A stretch of DNA of 42,287 nt from JBBKWJ01 sp037968895. GTDB taxonomy: Bacteria > Actinomycetota > Acidimicrobiia > Acidimicrobiales > SZUA-35. This document shows, in pieces, positions 1 to 7,812 of the stretch. Under the pieces are notes generated by a model. That model did not search any database. It was given only the letters and a program-made list of their open reading frames with translations, and was not told the origin of the DNA. Made by a program: the position numbers and the translations under genes. The stretch spans positions 1 through 42,287 of the forward strand of contig JBBKWJ010000221.1 of NCBI GenBank assembly GCA_037968895.1. The letters run 5' to 3'. Within the stretch, counting starts at the first letter, position 1, and every line of letters starts with the position of its first letter.

Positions 1-3000
1 CGAGTAGACCGGCAACAACCTTTGGAATGAGGTCGCTATCTGGCCGTTCGGTGATGAGCGAGTTCAAGATCACGCCGTCGGTTTGTCGATCGGAGTGGGC
101 GATGAGATAGGCGTCCTCGCCATAGTCGGTGGCGAAGGTGGCGGCTCCTGCGGTTTCTGTTGCTCGGTTGAGGACGACTCGTTCGATTGCGGCGTCAGTG
201 GTGGTGTCATCGATGACCGGCCAGAGCCAGGCCAGGGCATCGAGTTGAAGGGTGTCAGACGCCCTTTTATACAGTGAAAGCGCCTTTGCGCTGTCGGTAT
301 CGCCCGCGGTATGTCGAACATACAGCGCATAGGCTGACATTGAATCGCGAACTTCTTGTGAGTAGTAAGCAGGGAAGTGGCGCTCGATCTCGTTCAGGTA
401 CGAAAGGGCCGACGCCATAGCTGATGAGGGCACCGTATAGCCAGCAGCCTTGGCGGCGACAAATGCATCGGCAGCAGTGATCGACACGAACGGCTGAGAG
501 GTCTCGCCACGGCGCCACCACGAGAAACCGCCGTCGTCGTTTTGCAGCTTGACTAGCTCAGCGATGTCGCTCTGCACGTTAGCGTTCAGAGTGGCGGTGT
601 CAGGAAGCCCGGCGGCATCGAACGCGTCGAGCACATCTCGCAACGAAGCCACTGCGATGATGCGAGTGGCCAAGCCATCGGCGCTCTCATACCGGTACTC
701 ATGCAGATACAGCACGGCGTCGGTGAGCGCTTGCAGCGCAGTTGACGATGTGTCGATCTCAAGGCCACCGAATTGTGGGAACACGCCAGTGGGGGAGGCG
801 ATCGGCTGGGCAATGGCGCCTTCGTCAACCACTCCGTATGTGGCGAACGCCTCTGCTGTTGACGGCGTGTAGACCGGAAGGTCGACCTCGGCTGAGTCCG
901 CCTCATCGCCACTCACGGCGGCGACTCTGAACCTTCCCGTTCCGACCTGGTCGGTTGTCATCGGGAACCGAACCTCGATGCGGTCGTTGGCAGGAACGGT
1001 GACTCGCTTGCCTGCCATATCGCTGAGCGTGAGATTGGCTTCTTCGACTGCGACATCGACGATCATCGGTTCGTCAGTTTGGTTCTGCACAACGATCGGC
1101 AACTCAAACTGGTCACCGAAATTCAAGAAGCGGGGAGCGGACGGCCTGACCATGAGCGGGAGCCTCGCCGTGATGGTGGACTCGCCCTTTCCAAACTCGT
1201 CATCACCGTTGACCGCAACGGCCATCACCCGATACCGCGTCAGACTGTCTGGCAGCGGAACCGCAACGGTGACCGAGCCGTTGGCATCGGTTGACTCGTC
1301 TGGCGAGTACACCGCAAGTGCGCTGAAGTCGGCACGCACGTCGATAGTCTTGGCCGCGCCACCGTCGGAGTCCGCCGCGCTTCGGTCGGCGAAGCCTTCG
1401 GACTCGGCTGAGTCGTCAGTTGCGGCATCGCCACCGGGAGATTGCGCTTCGGTCGTTGCCGTGTTGGCACCCTCTTCAGTTGGCTCGCCTTCGCCAGAAG
1501 CCGAGACGAGGTCGGAGCGGTTGAGCACGATGCTTGCCCGTATTGCTTCGGTCCACACCTCGTCATACAACGGCCGGTAGAACGTGGCGAGGGGGTCAGC
1601 GAGCTGATAGCCAGTAAGCGACAATACGGCCTCGTCGACGACCACGATCGCAACATCAGCGCCCGCAACGGCAGCTCCGTCTGGACCCATGACGCTGACC
1701 GTCACGGATGTGTCGTCGCCTGGTTCAAGCTGAGCGGCGTCGGGAACTACTTCGACCGAGAGCGTCCGCGACACGGGTGGAATCGACAGCGAGATGCGCC
1801 CTTGCGCATAAGCCGGTCGGGCCGGTAGCTCGGGGAGCGGAGTGCCGTCGTCGGCGGTGCGCTCAGCGGAGCCAACCATATCGATCTGGACCGTAAGCCC
1901 AGGGATATCGTCGTCGGCGATGGGGATCTGCACGATCGCAGTGCCGTCAGGAGCCTCGAACACGTCGGTGCTTTCAATGCCGCCTCGTGTCACGGTCATG
2001 AGCCCGGTAGCGGGACTGAATGGCGCCTGAACCAGCATCTCTGCCGTATCACCAGGGGCGTACTCATCGGCGTCTGGAACCAGGGTCACCGCTTCGAGTT
2101 CGATGTTTCTCGTTGGCACCGACGTTCCACCGCTTACCCAACGGGTCATTTGCGATCGATTGCTCTGGCCGTCATCGTCGATGACGACCGCAGTCACCTG
2201 ATAGGTGCCGCCGACTGGCGTCTCAAACTCACAGGTCACGGCGTCGGCCTCGGAGGCGACGGTGCAGGTCTGCACGTCGACAACCTCTTCGGACCAGCCG
2301 CCGTCGATGTAGCTCGATGTCAACCGCCCAGCCTCGATCACGACGTCCCGATCCGTGACAGCAGCTCCGTCGATGTCGGTGACGATGGCTTCGATCCGGA
2401 GCGGCGTGTTCTTCTCGACGAATGGTCGGTCACTGCGAATGCCGACATAGAACTCGGCCGGATGGACGAGCACATTTGTCGTTGCCGACCATGCCTGTCG
2501 ATTGACGTCGAAGACGGTCGCCTCGGCTGTTACTGACGTAGGTTGGTCGATCTCGGGTCCCTCGAAGTCCATGCGGAGATAGTGGCTTCCCGATGCGTCG
2601 GTGGTTCCCGCAAATCGCTCGACCTTGTCCTCGCCGAAGCCTCCGCAGTCGTCCCAGCACTCGTAGTCGCCGAAGTACCCCCCGTCCTCGTAGAAACCGC
2701 CATAGCCGCCATAAGCCCACCACGGTTGCCAGATGCCAAACGAGAAGTCGCTTCGGTTGGGTGGCGAGTATGTCGTTGTTTGGCTCCGGACGGTCCACTC
2801 AACGTCAGCGTTGGCGAGCGGTCCACCGGCGTAATAGCTGGCATCGGCCGCAATAGTTGCAGCGTCGTTTGCGTAGTACGGGGCTGGCGACTCGTGACGA
2901 GCGGTAACTTCGAACTCGGGGGTTCGGAACTCTTGGATGCTGAAGGAGTGGTCGGCTCCCTGGTACTGCAAGCCAGCGGCGCCGACAAGCTCGAAGTAGA

Positions 3001-5302
3001 CGTACCCCTGTCCTAGGTTGACTCCTGCGGGAAGAAGGAACTCGATGTTGAACCCGCCGAGACCATTTAGCTCGGTTGTGCCTTCTGTGAGCTCAATTCC
3101 TTGCGGGTCGTACACCTGATAGCGAACAGTCGCCGCGTCGCCGATTGCGGCAAGCTGATAGTCGGTCGACGAGGTGAATCGCTTTACCCAACCCTTGAGC
3201 CGGACGGTCTCTTCTGGTTTGTAGACGCCTCGGTCATCGAAGATGTACCAACGGGATTCGTCTGAACGTTTAGATTGTTCCCAGCCCTGATACCAGCTTG
3301 AGGGGAGCATGCCGGTGTCATCGCCAACTGTTGCGACGAGGCCGGTCACCTTCCCCGCTCCCAGAGAGACAGTAGCCAGACCATCGTCGTCGGTCGTGAT
3401 TGACTTGTTCTGTCCAAGAACTTGAACCGAGGCACGAGGCAGCGGTTCGCCGGTGGAAAGGTCGGTCGTCCAGACCAAGAGCTCCTTGTTCGAGATGACG
3501 GCATCGACGCCAACGTTGGTCGACTGCACCCAGGCGAGCGTCGGCCGGTTCTGCCAGTACTGCTCTGAGTCTTGTGACAGCTCGAGGGTCGACTCAATGA
3601 GGACGACAAGTTGGTTCGATTCGGACAATGGTTGCTCGAGCGAAACAAACGTCTCGACAATGGCGTCTTCGGCCCCCTCGATATCTACGACCTCGTCGAA
3701 GACCTTGGAGAATGGTGGCTCGGCGTTCTCCGGATCATTCCAGAATGTCTCCATGTACCGAACGAAATCGTTTGACTGCGAAGGCTTCACCGACCAGGCC
3801 GCAACCCGAACACTGTCGTGATTGACCGTGGCAACCGAGATTCCAGCTTGATCGGCCAGAGGATCGAGCGTGACAAACTGGCGCTCGAAACCGCGTAGAG
3901 AAGGACTGGCCTTGCCAACCTTGAACGTAACTTTCTTGTCGTCTGTCATCGATTGCCCGAAGGTGTCGGTGATGCCCTGGTTGACGGTGACGGTGTAGTC
4001 GGTCTGCCCCTTGCTCGCCCCGGAGATTTGAATTGTGTCGCCGTACACATTGATCGAGACACCGGGAAGCTCGGGCGAGATGTTGATTGCCGTTTTTGAG
4101 AACTTGTTCAGGTCGAGAGGATTGTTGAACTGAATAATCCAGGGCGTGAGTGGTTCGCAGCCATTTCCGTAATCACAAGAACTATCGATGACGCGCAACG
4201 GAGCGAAGGTACGAGCGTTGAACTTCGCTGATTCTGTGGTGAGTTTTGGCCCCTCGGCGGAGGGAGTTCCTGCCCCGAACTCGATAGTCAGGTCGGCGTC
4301 GGCAGGGAGCGGATTTGTCGCTCGGAAGGCTACGACACGGCCGTCAAGCGATTGATCAAGCAACGACGCAACCGCATCGTCGCCTTCGATCTCGGACGCG
4401 GTCGCGAGTCGGACGGGCTTGCCGTCGCCATCGGCCTTAAGTGTCAGCTTGGACAGCACGGCCTCGGGATCGACGACCTGATCGAACGTGGCGACAAACA
4501 CCTGTGTCGTCGGCAGCGACTCTGAGGTGGGATACAGCGATGCAGCGACGGCAGGTGGCGTCGAAAAGGTCCAGCTGAAGTCCTTGGCGAGTGTGTGGCC
4601 CGATTCGGCTGTCGTGCCTGCGGGGACGGTGATTTCATAGTCGGTTGCCATTGGGAGGCGGTCGGTTGCGCCTGGTTCAACCTCGAACCGGAGGGTTCTC
4701 GTGCCAATCCACCGCCAGCGGCCCGGGACCGATGGCGTCATCTTCACCGGAATGTCTTGTGTGTCGAGTTGCTCGAGTGTGGCGAGCGGGATCATTGGCT
4801 CGTTGAATGTCAGGCTGAGGTATGGCGCAATGGTGACCTCGCCTTCAGGCTGGAAACGGAGCACTTCGAGCTGATTGGTTTCGGTGGCGCCTGGATTTGT
4901 CTGGGTGCCGTCAGCCGGAAAGGCAGCTGCGATGGTGTCGCCGACCAGAGGAGGGGTGAGGGTTTGCGCTGGCCGATTGAAGGCGGGTTGTTCGAGCGGG
5001 ATGTCCCATTCGGGGAGTCGGTCGAGGACGGCGGCCACCTCTTGGTCAGTCAAGGCTGAACCGGCAACTACCGAGATCGGGGCCACTGAAGCTGGAGCCC
5101 CGTCGCTGAGCCGGATGCCTAGCTCGTCCGATGTCTCCGGACCTACTCCAGTGGTGCCGCCTAAACGGGTTGACTCTTCCGATGCCGATTGCTCGTCGTC
5201 GTTCTCGTCGTTGTCACTGTTCGTGCAGCTACTCGCTACGAGCAAGACGCTGACAAACAGGGCAAGAACACGAAGGACCTTGCTCATTTCAGGATGCTGC
5301 AT
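1..5302 (-). CDS. Alpha-2-macroglobulin family lipoprotein, thioester-less (3' end outside window)
   Basis: Open without a stop from the ATG at 5302 to the window edge, about 1767 residues, so the C-terminus is missing. The ATG at 5302 is preferred over the in-frame ATG at 5287 because AGAGAGG lies 9 bases upstream of it. Residues 9-26 form a hydrophobic signal ending ASSC, a plausible lipobox with Cys26, followed by an Asp/Asn/Ser/Glu-rich linker. The N-terminal third holds Ig-like domains (PYLSLTFNEPM, WTFSTPPAVA). Then come macroglobulin MG domains (WYIFDDRGVYKPEETVRLKG) and the A2M core (RADFSALAVYSP, LPDSLTRYRVMAVAVNG, LMVRPSAPRFLNFGDQFELP). The thioester helix reads YRYESADGLATR where relatives have a CxEQ core. 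Bacterial A2Ms are thought to trap proteases at the cell envelope; without the thioester this one cannot link covalently. A Trp/Tyr/Gly-rich insert sits at about 2634-2740 and an acidic Ser/Ala linker at about 1343-1510. Confidence 0.9.
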   Translation of the reverse strand, partial: MQHPEMSKVLRVLALFVSVLLVASSCTNSDNDENDDEQSASEESTRLGGTTGVGPETSDELGIRLSDGAPASVAPISVVAGSALTDQEVAAVLDRLPEWDIPLEQPAFNRPAQTLTPPLVGDTIAAAFPADGTQTNPGATETNQLEVLRFQPEGEVTIAPYLSLTFNEPMIPLATLEQLDTQDIPVKMTPSVPGRWRWIGTRTLRFEVEPGATDRLPMATDYEITVPAGTTAESGHTLAKDFSWTFSTPPAVAASLYPTSESLPTTQVFVATFDQVVDPEAVLSKLTLKADGDGKPVRLATASEIEGDDAVASLLDQSLDGRVVAFRATNPLPADADLTIEFGAGTPSAEGPKLTTESAKFNARTFAPLRVIDSSCDYGNGCEPLTPWIIQFNNPLDLNKFSKTAINISPELPGVSINVYGDTIQISGASKGQTDYTVTVNQGITDTFGQSMTDDKKVTFKVGKASPSLRGFERQFVTLDPLADQAGISVATVNHDSVRVAAWSVKPSQSNDFVRYMETFWNDPENAEPPFSKVFDEVVDIEGAEDAIVETFVSLEQPLSESNQLVVLIESTLELSQDSEQYWQNRPTLAWVQSTNVGVDAVISNKELLVWTTDLSTGEPLPRASVQVLGQNKSITTDDDGLATVSLGAGKVTGLVATVGDDTGMLPSSWYQGWEQSKRSDESRWYIFDDRGVYKPEETVRLKGWVKRFTSSTDYQLAAIGDAATVRYQVYDPQGIELTEGTTELNGLGGFNIEFLLPAGVNLGQGYVYFELVGAAGLQYQGADHSFSIQEFRTPEFEVTARHESPAPYYANDAATIAADASYYAGGPLANADVEWTVRSQTTTYSPPNRSDFSFGIWQPWWAYGGYGGFYEDGGYFGDYECWDDCGGFGEDKVERFAGTTDASGSHYLRMDFEGPEIDQPTSVTAEATVFDVNRQAWSATTNVLVHPAEFYVGIRSDRPFVEKNTPLRIEAIVTDIDGAAVTDRDVVIEAGRLTSSYIDGGWSEEVVDVQTCTVASEADAVTCEFETPVGGTYQVTAVVIDDDGQSNRSQMTRWVSGGTSVPTRNIELEAVTLVPDADEYAPGDTAEMLVQAPFSPATGLMTVTRGGIESTDVFEAPDGTAIVQIPIADDDIPGLTVQIDMVGSAERTADDGTPLPELPARPAYAQGRISLSIPPVSRTLSVEVVPDAAQLEPGDDTSVTVSVMGPDGAAVAGADVAIVVVDEAVLSLTGYQLADPLATFYRPLYDEVWTEAIRASIVLNRSDLVSASGEGEPTEEGANTATTEAQSPGGDAATDDSAESEGFADRSAADSDGGAAKTIDVRADFSALAVYSPDESTDANGSVTVAVPLPDSLTRYRVMAVAVNGDDEFGKGESTITARLPLMVRPSAPRFLNFGDQFELPIVVQNQTDEPMIVDVAVEEANLTLSDMAGKRVTVPANDRIEVRFPMTTDQVGTGRFRVAAVSGDEADSAEVDLPVYTPSTAEAFATYGVVDEGAIAQPIASPTGVFPQFGGLEIDTSSTALQALTDAVLYLHEYRYESADGLATRIIAVASLRDVLDAFDAAGLPDTATLNANVQSDIAELVKLQNDDGGFSWWRRGETSQPFVSITAADAFVAAKAAGYTVPSSAMASALSYLNEIERHFPAYYSQEVRDSMSAYALYVRHTAGDTDSAKALSLYKRASDTLQLDALAWLWPVIDDTTTDAAIERVVLNRATETAGAATFATDYGEDAYLIAHSDRQTDGVILNSLITERPDSDLIPKVVAGLL

Positions 5303-5403
5303 CGGAACACACCTCTCTGTCTCACTAATCGGCCAGAACAGCCAACTCCTGAGTGAGACGTCTCGGATCGTCAGCTGGTTCCCGTCCGGGTTAGATTGCT
5401 GCG
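5303..5403. promoter_or_regulatory. Divergent intergenic region with short palindrome
   Basis: This 101-base gap between the divergent macroglobulin and crotonase genes must hold both promoters. The macroglobulin ribosome-binding site (AGAGAGG on the minus strand) is at 5312-5318. A perfect 10-bp palindrome GAGACGTCTC lies at 5355-5364. No convincing -35/-10 pair was identified by eye. Confidence 0.35.
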
Positions 5404-6060
5404 ATGGTAGCTCTCGACAAAGACGACAATCTTTTCATCATGCATATCGGTGACGGCGATAACCGGTTCAATGCCGACACCGTTTCGGAGATCAACCACA
5501 TCCTCGATGAAGTCGAAGCTGCAGAGGGTCCAGCCGCGCTCGTGACGGTGGCCGACGGAAAGATCTGGCACAACGGTCTTGACCTCGACTACATGGGGAC
5601 GCTCGATGGTGATGTCGCGCCGTTCCTTAGCTCGGTAGAAGCCGTGTTCGCCCGAATGTTTACGCTTCCAGTTCCGACAGTTGCAGCGATGCAGGGCCAC
5701 GTGTTTGCTGGAGGAGCGATGTTTGCGCTGGCCCACGATCATCGCGTGATGCGCGAAGATCGTGGCTTTTTCTGTCTTCCCGAGATCGACCTCGGGATGT
5801 CGTTTACCGATGGCATGGCCAAGCTCATCACGGCCAAGGTGGCGCAGCCAGCGCTGCATCGCCTCGCAGTGCTCGGTGCTCGAATGCCGGCTCCGGCCGC
5901 AATGGAGGCTGGCGTGGTCGACATGGTGACCGACCTCGACTCCGTCGTCGAAGAAGCAAAGCGCCTCGCGGGCCACGTAGCCCCCAAGGCAGGGCAAGCG
6001 CTCGTTGCGCTTCGTAAAAACTTTTACGGCGACGCGATCGACGCACTTCTCGGCGGCTAG
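5404..6060 (+). CDS. Enoyl-CoA hydratase/isomerase family protein
   Basis: 218 residues of crotonase fold, shorter than the usual ~260. The oxyanion-hole segments are visible: the first around DGKIWHNGLDLDYM, the second in MQGHVFAGGAMFALAHDHRVM. It is followed by GFFCLPEIDLGMSF, where the Glu of PEIDLGM is in the position used by delta3-delta2-enoyl-CoA isomerases of the plant ECI type. An isomerase role in unsaturated fatty-acid oxidation is therefore more likely than hydration, but the substrate is unknown. The ATG at 5404 has no clear Shine-Dalgarno and lies 101 bases from the divergent macroglobulin gene. Its TAG overlaps the TAG of the convergent FNT gene. Confidence 0.85.
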   Translation: MVALDKDDNLFIMHIGDGDNRFNADTVSEINHILDEVEAAEGPAALVTVADGKIWHNGLDLDYMGTLDGDVAPFLSSVEAVFARMFTLPVPTVAAMQGHVFAGGAMFALAHDHRVMREDRGFFCLPEIDLGMSFTDGMAKLITAKVAQPALHRLAVLGARMPAPAAMEAGVVDMVTDLDSVVEEAKRLAGHVAPKAGQALVALRKNFYGDAIDALLGG

Positions 6061-6920
6061 CTGACCGGTCGTTGCGTATTGGCCAACCAGATTGGCAACG
6101 CAACCATGAAGAAGGCGCCAAGAACATTGCCAATCGCGGCGGGAACGATCGCCCACGCAAGTCCGTCGCCCCAACCTGGTCCAACGTTGAGCGGCTCAAT
6201 CAACGCGAGATAGGCCATGTTGGCAGGGCTGTGAAGAAACCCGCCAGCAACGAACACCATGACGGTGACTACAACGGGAATGAATTTGCCGATGACCGTC
6301 CGCCCCATCGTGGCTAAGAATGCGGCCATTCCGACGAGCCAGTTTCCAATCATTCCCGACACGACGGCTTTGAAGAAACCCGTGGTTCCGCCGACTCCTT
6401 GATACCGCATCTTTGAATCGACAATTTCCACAAGCAGTGCTTCGTAGGTGTTGCCGTAGTCCTGTGAGTAATTGATGAGGGCTCCTGTGACGACAGCGCC
6501 GATCATGTTGCCGATGGCGGCGAGAACCCACAGCCGGAGGATCGCGCTACCCGTTGCCGCAGTTCCTTGGTGCATCAGGGTCGCTGGCAGTTCGACGTTG
6601 ACCTCGGTGAAAAGAAGGGCCCCACTCAACACGACGAGGAAGAAGCCGACCGAGAAACCGAATCCTTCCAACAACCGCTTCAGGCCTTCGTTTTCGGTCC
6701 CCGCCGCAATAAGCGTGCTGAATAATGCGCCGAACGTGATGAACGCACCAGCCATTGTCGAGAGAATCAGCACTTTGGTGGCGCTTAGTGAGATGGCCCG
6801 GCGTGAGCCGATCGCAGCCATCTCAAGAAGCACCACCTCGGGGGCGAGGTGCTGGGAGGTTGGGAGATCAAGTTCGTCGAAGCTCCGCCTTCCAAGACCT
6901 GGCGATGGGTCCCCTGGCAT
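6057..6920 (-). CDS. Formate/nitrite transporter (FNT) family channel
   Basis: 287 residues, about six hydrophobic segments. FNT proteins are pentameric channels for small monovalent anions (formate, nitrite, hydrosulfide, lactate) in the cytoplasmic membrane. Family signatures seen: GALLFTEVN (first re-entrant loop, usually GxxLFT), GNMIGAVVTG, and FLHSPANM with the central pore His. The residue before that His is Leu, where FocA, NirC and HSC have Glu. The N-terminal ~35 residues are hydrophilic. The start ATG (6920-6918) overlaps the TGA of the upstream membrane-protein gene by one base (TGATG), which indicates translational coupling. The stop overlaps that of the convergent crotonase gene. 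The anion carried cannot be told from sequence; no formate lyase or nitrite reductase is adjacent. Confidence 0.88.
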   Translation of the reverse strand: MPGDPSPGLGRRSFDELDLPTSQHLAPEVVLLEMAAIGSRRAISLSATKVLILSTMAGAFITFGALFSTLIAAGTENEGLKRLLEGFGFSVGFFLVVLSGALLFTEVNVELPATLMHQGTAATGSAILRLWVLAAIGNMIGAVVTGALINYSQDYGNTYEALLVEIVDSKMRYQGVGGTTGFFKAVVSGMIGNWLVGMAAFLATMGRTVIGKFIPVVVTVMVFVAGGFLHSPANMAYLALIEPLNVGPGWGDGLAWAIVPAAIGNVLGAFFMVALPIWLANTQRPVS

Positions 6921-7432
6921 CAGAGCGCAGCGATGTAGACAGCGCCGACGACAAGGCCAAATGCAGCGTGAGCGAGCAGCATGCCCATTGGCGTCATTGG
7001 TCCGTAGCCGGTCATCGCCACACCAGGCTTCGCGAGGTCACCCGAGCGCACCAAGGGGTGAGCCATGTCCAACATGACCGGCATCATGGCTGTCACGCCG
7101 ACGCCGTGGCCGAGACCGAGTAGCAGTCCAACCCAAATTGCGGCCTGGTCGGTCGATGGGCCGATGGCGTGGAGCAAACCAACATGGACGAGTCCGAACA
7201 TCGCACCCATCATGAGGTGCATCATGAAGCCGATCGCGTACACCGTCGCCGGTGGCGCTTTTGGGGCGACCATCGTGCCGAGCGAACGCAGAAGGTCCAT
7301 CGTGGTCATGCCGACGGCTCGGCCCATGTAGATGACGGCGAGCATCGCAATTGCGCCCGCAATTCCGGCGTACACCGCTGGTCCGGCCTCGAAACTTCCG
7401 CTGAGGTTGAGAGCAAGAACTGACGTTGACAT
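6920..7432 (-). CDS. His/Met-rich four-helix membrane protein coupled to FNT
   Basis: 170 residues from the ATG at 7432, chosen because AAAGGGA lies about six bases upstream; the frame is open to 7522 but that extension is not needed. Not recognised as a named family. Four hydrophobic stretches are visible: AGPAVYAGIAGAIAMLAVIYMG, the VYAIGFMMHLMMGAMFGLVHVG region, the AAIWVGLLLGLGHGVGVTAMM region, and the C-terminal MGMLLAHAAFGLVVGAVYIAAL. Six histidines and many methionines lie in or next to the helices (HLMM, LVHVG, LLHAIG, GHGVG, DMAHP, LAHAA), which is unusual for a small membrane protein. It is the first gene of a two-gene operon with the FNT channel and divergent from the SARP regulator. 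A role as partner or regulator of the channel is inferred from coupling only. Confidence 0.75.
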   Translation of the reverse strand: MSTSVLALNLSGSFEAGPAVYAGIAGAIAMLAVIYMGRAVGMTTMDLLRSLGTMVAPKAPPATVYAIGFMMHLMMGAMFGLVHVGLLHAIGPSTDQAAIWVGLLLGLGHGVGVTAMMPVMLDMAHPLVRSGDLAKPGVAMTGYGPMTPMGMLLAHAAFGLVVGAVYIAAL

Positions 7433-7812
7433 TTGAGTCCCTTTCACTCGGCCACGTATTGGCCGAGGCACTAGGAACCGTCGAACGAGGCGCGGCTTGC
7501 TCAATTGCGCCATTTCACGCAATCAACGACTCACTCGGTTGCCCGCTCGGCGCCGACGACGTGGTATTTCGCAAATATCCAACTGAACTAACGCGAGTCC
7601 TTACGCGCTCGTGGGAGGGTGGTTACACGAAGAACCTTGGAGGGAAGGTTTGCTCGTCGGCAAGGAGTGGAGGGCTGGAGGGAGCCCCCCACTCCACTGC
7701 CACCTTCAGCTCGAAGCCATCGCTCGTCTGCAACCCTCAAGTTCGTGAGGAAGACCGTGAGTCAGTTACTCGAGATCTCGTCTTCGGCCTCGATGGCCTA
7801 GTTTTAACGACG
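7433..7812. other. 380-base divergent intergenic/leader region
   Basis: Lies between the start of the membrane-protein/FNT operon (minus) and the chosen start of the SARP regulator (plus). The plus frame of the regulator stays open back to a TTG at 7426. That extension (about 129 codons) resembles no domain and would overlap the divergent gene's start, so it is treated as non-coding. Two hairpins with identical GGAGGG loops are at 7632-7651 and 7664-7695. Nothing else was recognised. Confidence 0.5.
7632..7695 (+). promoter_or_regulatory. Two adjacent hairpins, both with GGAGGG loop
   Basis: Hairpin 1: AACCTT (7633-7638), loop GGAGGG (7639-7644), AAGGTT (7645-7650), plus a closing G-T pair (7632/7651). 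Hairpin 2: GGAGTGGAGGGCT (7664-7676), loop GGAGGG (7677-7682), AGCCCCCCACTCC (7683-7695), a 13-bp stem with one mismatch. Both loops expose the same purine hexamer in the plus-strand RNA, which would be the leader of the SARP gene. No U-tract follows, so they are not intrinsic terminators. Function is inferred, not shown. Confidence 0.55.

Noticed and set aside
5371..6174. 267-codon minus-strand frame opposite the crotonase gene
   Set aside because: It is a shadow of the crotonase frame; His/Arg-rich composition and no motif.
7664..7695. Hairpin as an intrinsic terminator
   Set aside because: No T-run follows on the plus strand, and there is no upstream plus-strand gene for it to terminate.
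7426..7812. 129-codon N-terminal extension of the SARP regulator from a TTG
   Set aside because: It would overlap the start of the divergent gene, shows no domain similarity, and runs through two hairpins. The ATG at 7813 fits the normal N-terminus of this ATPase type.
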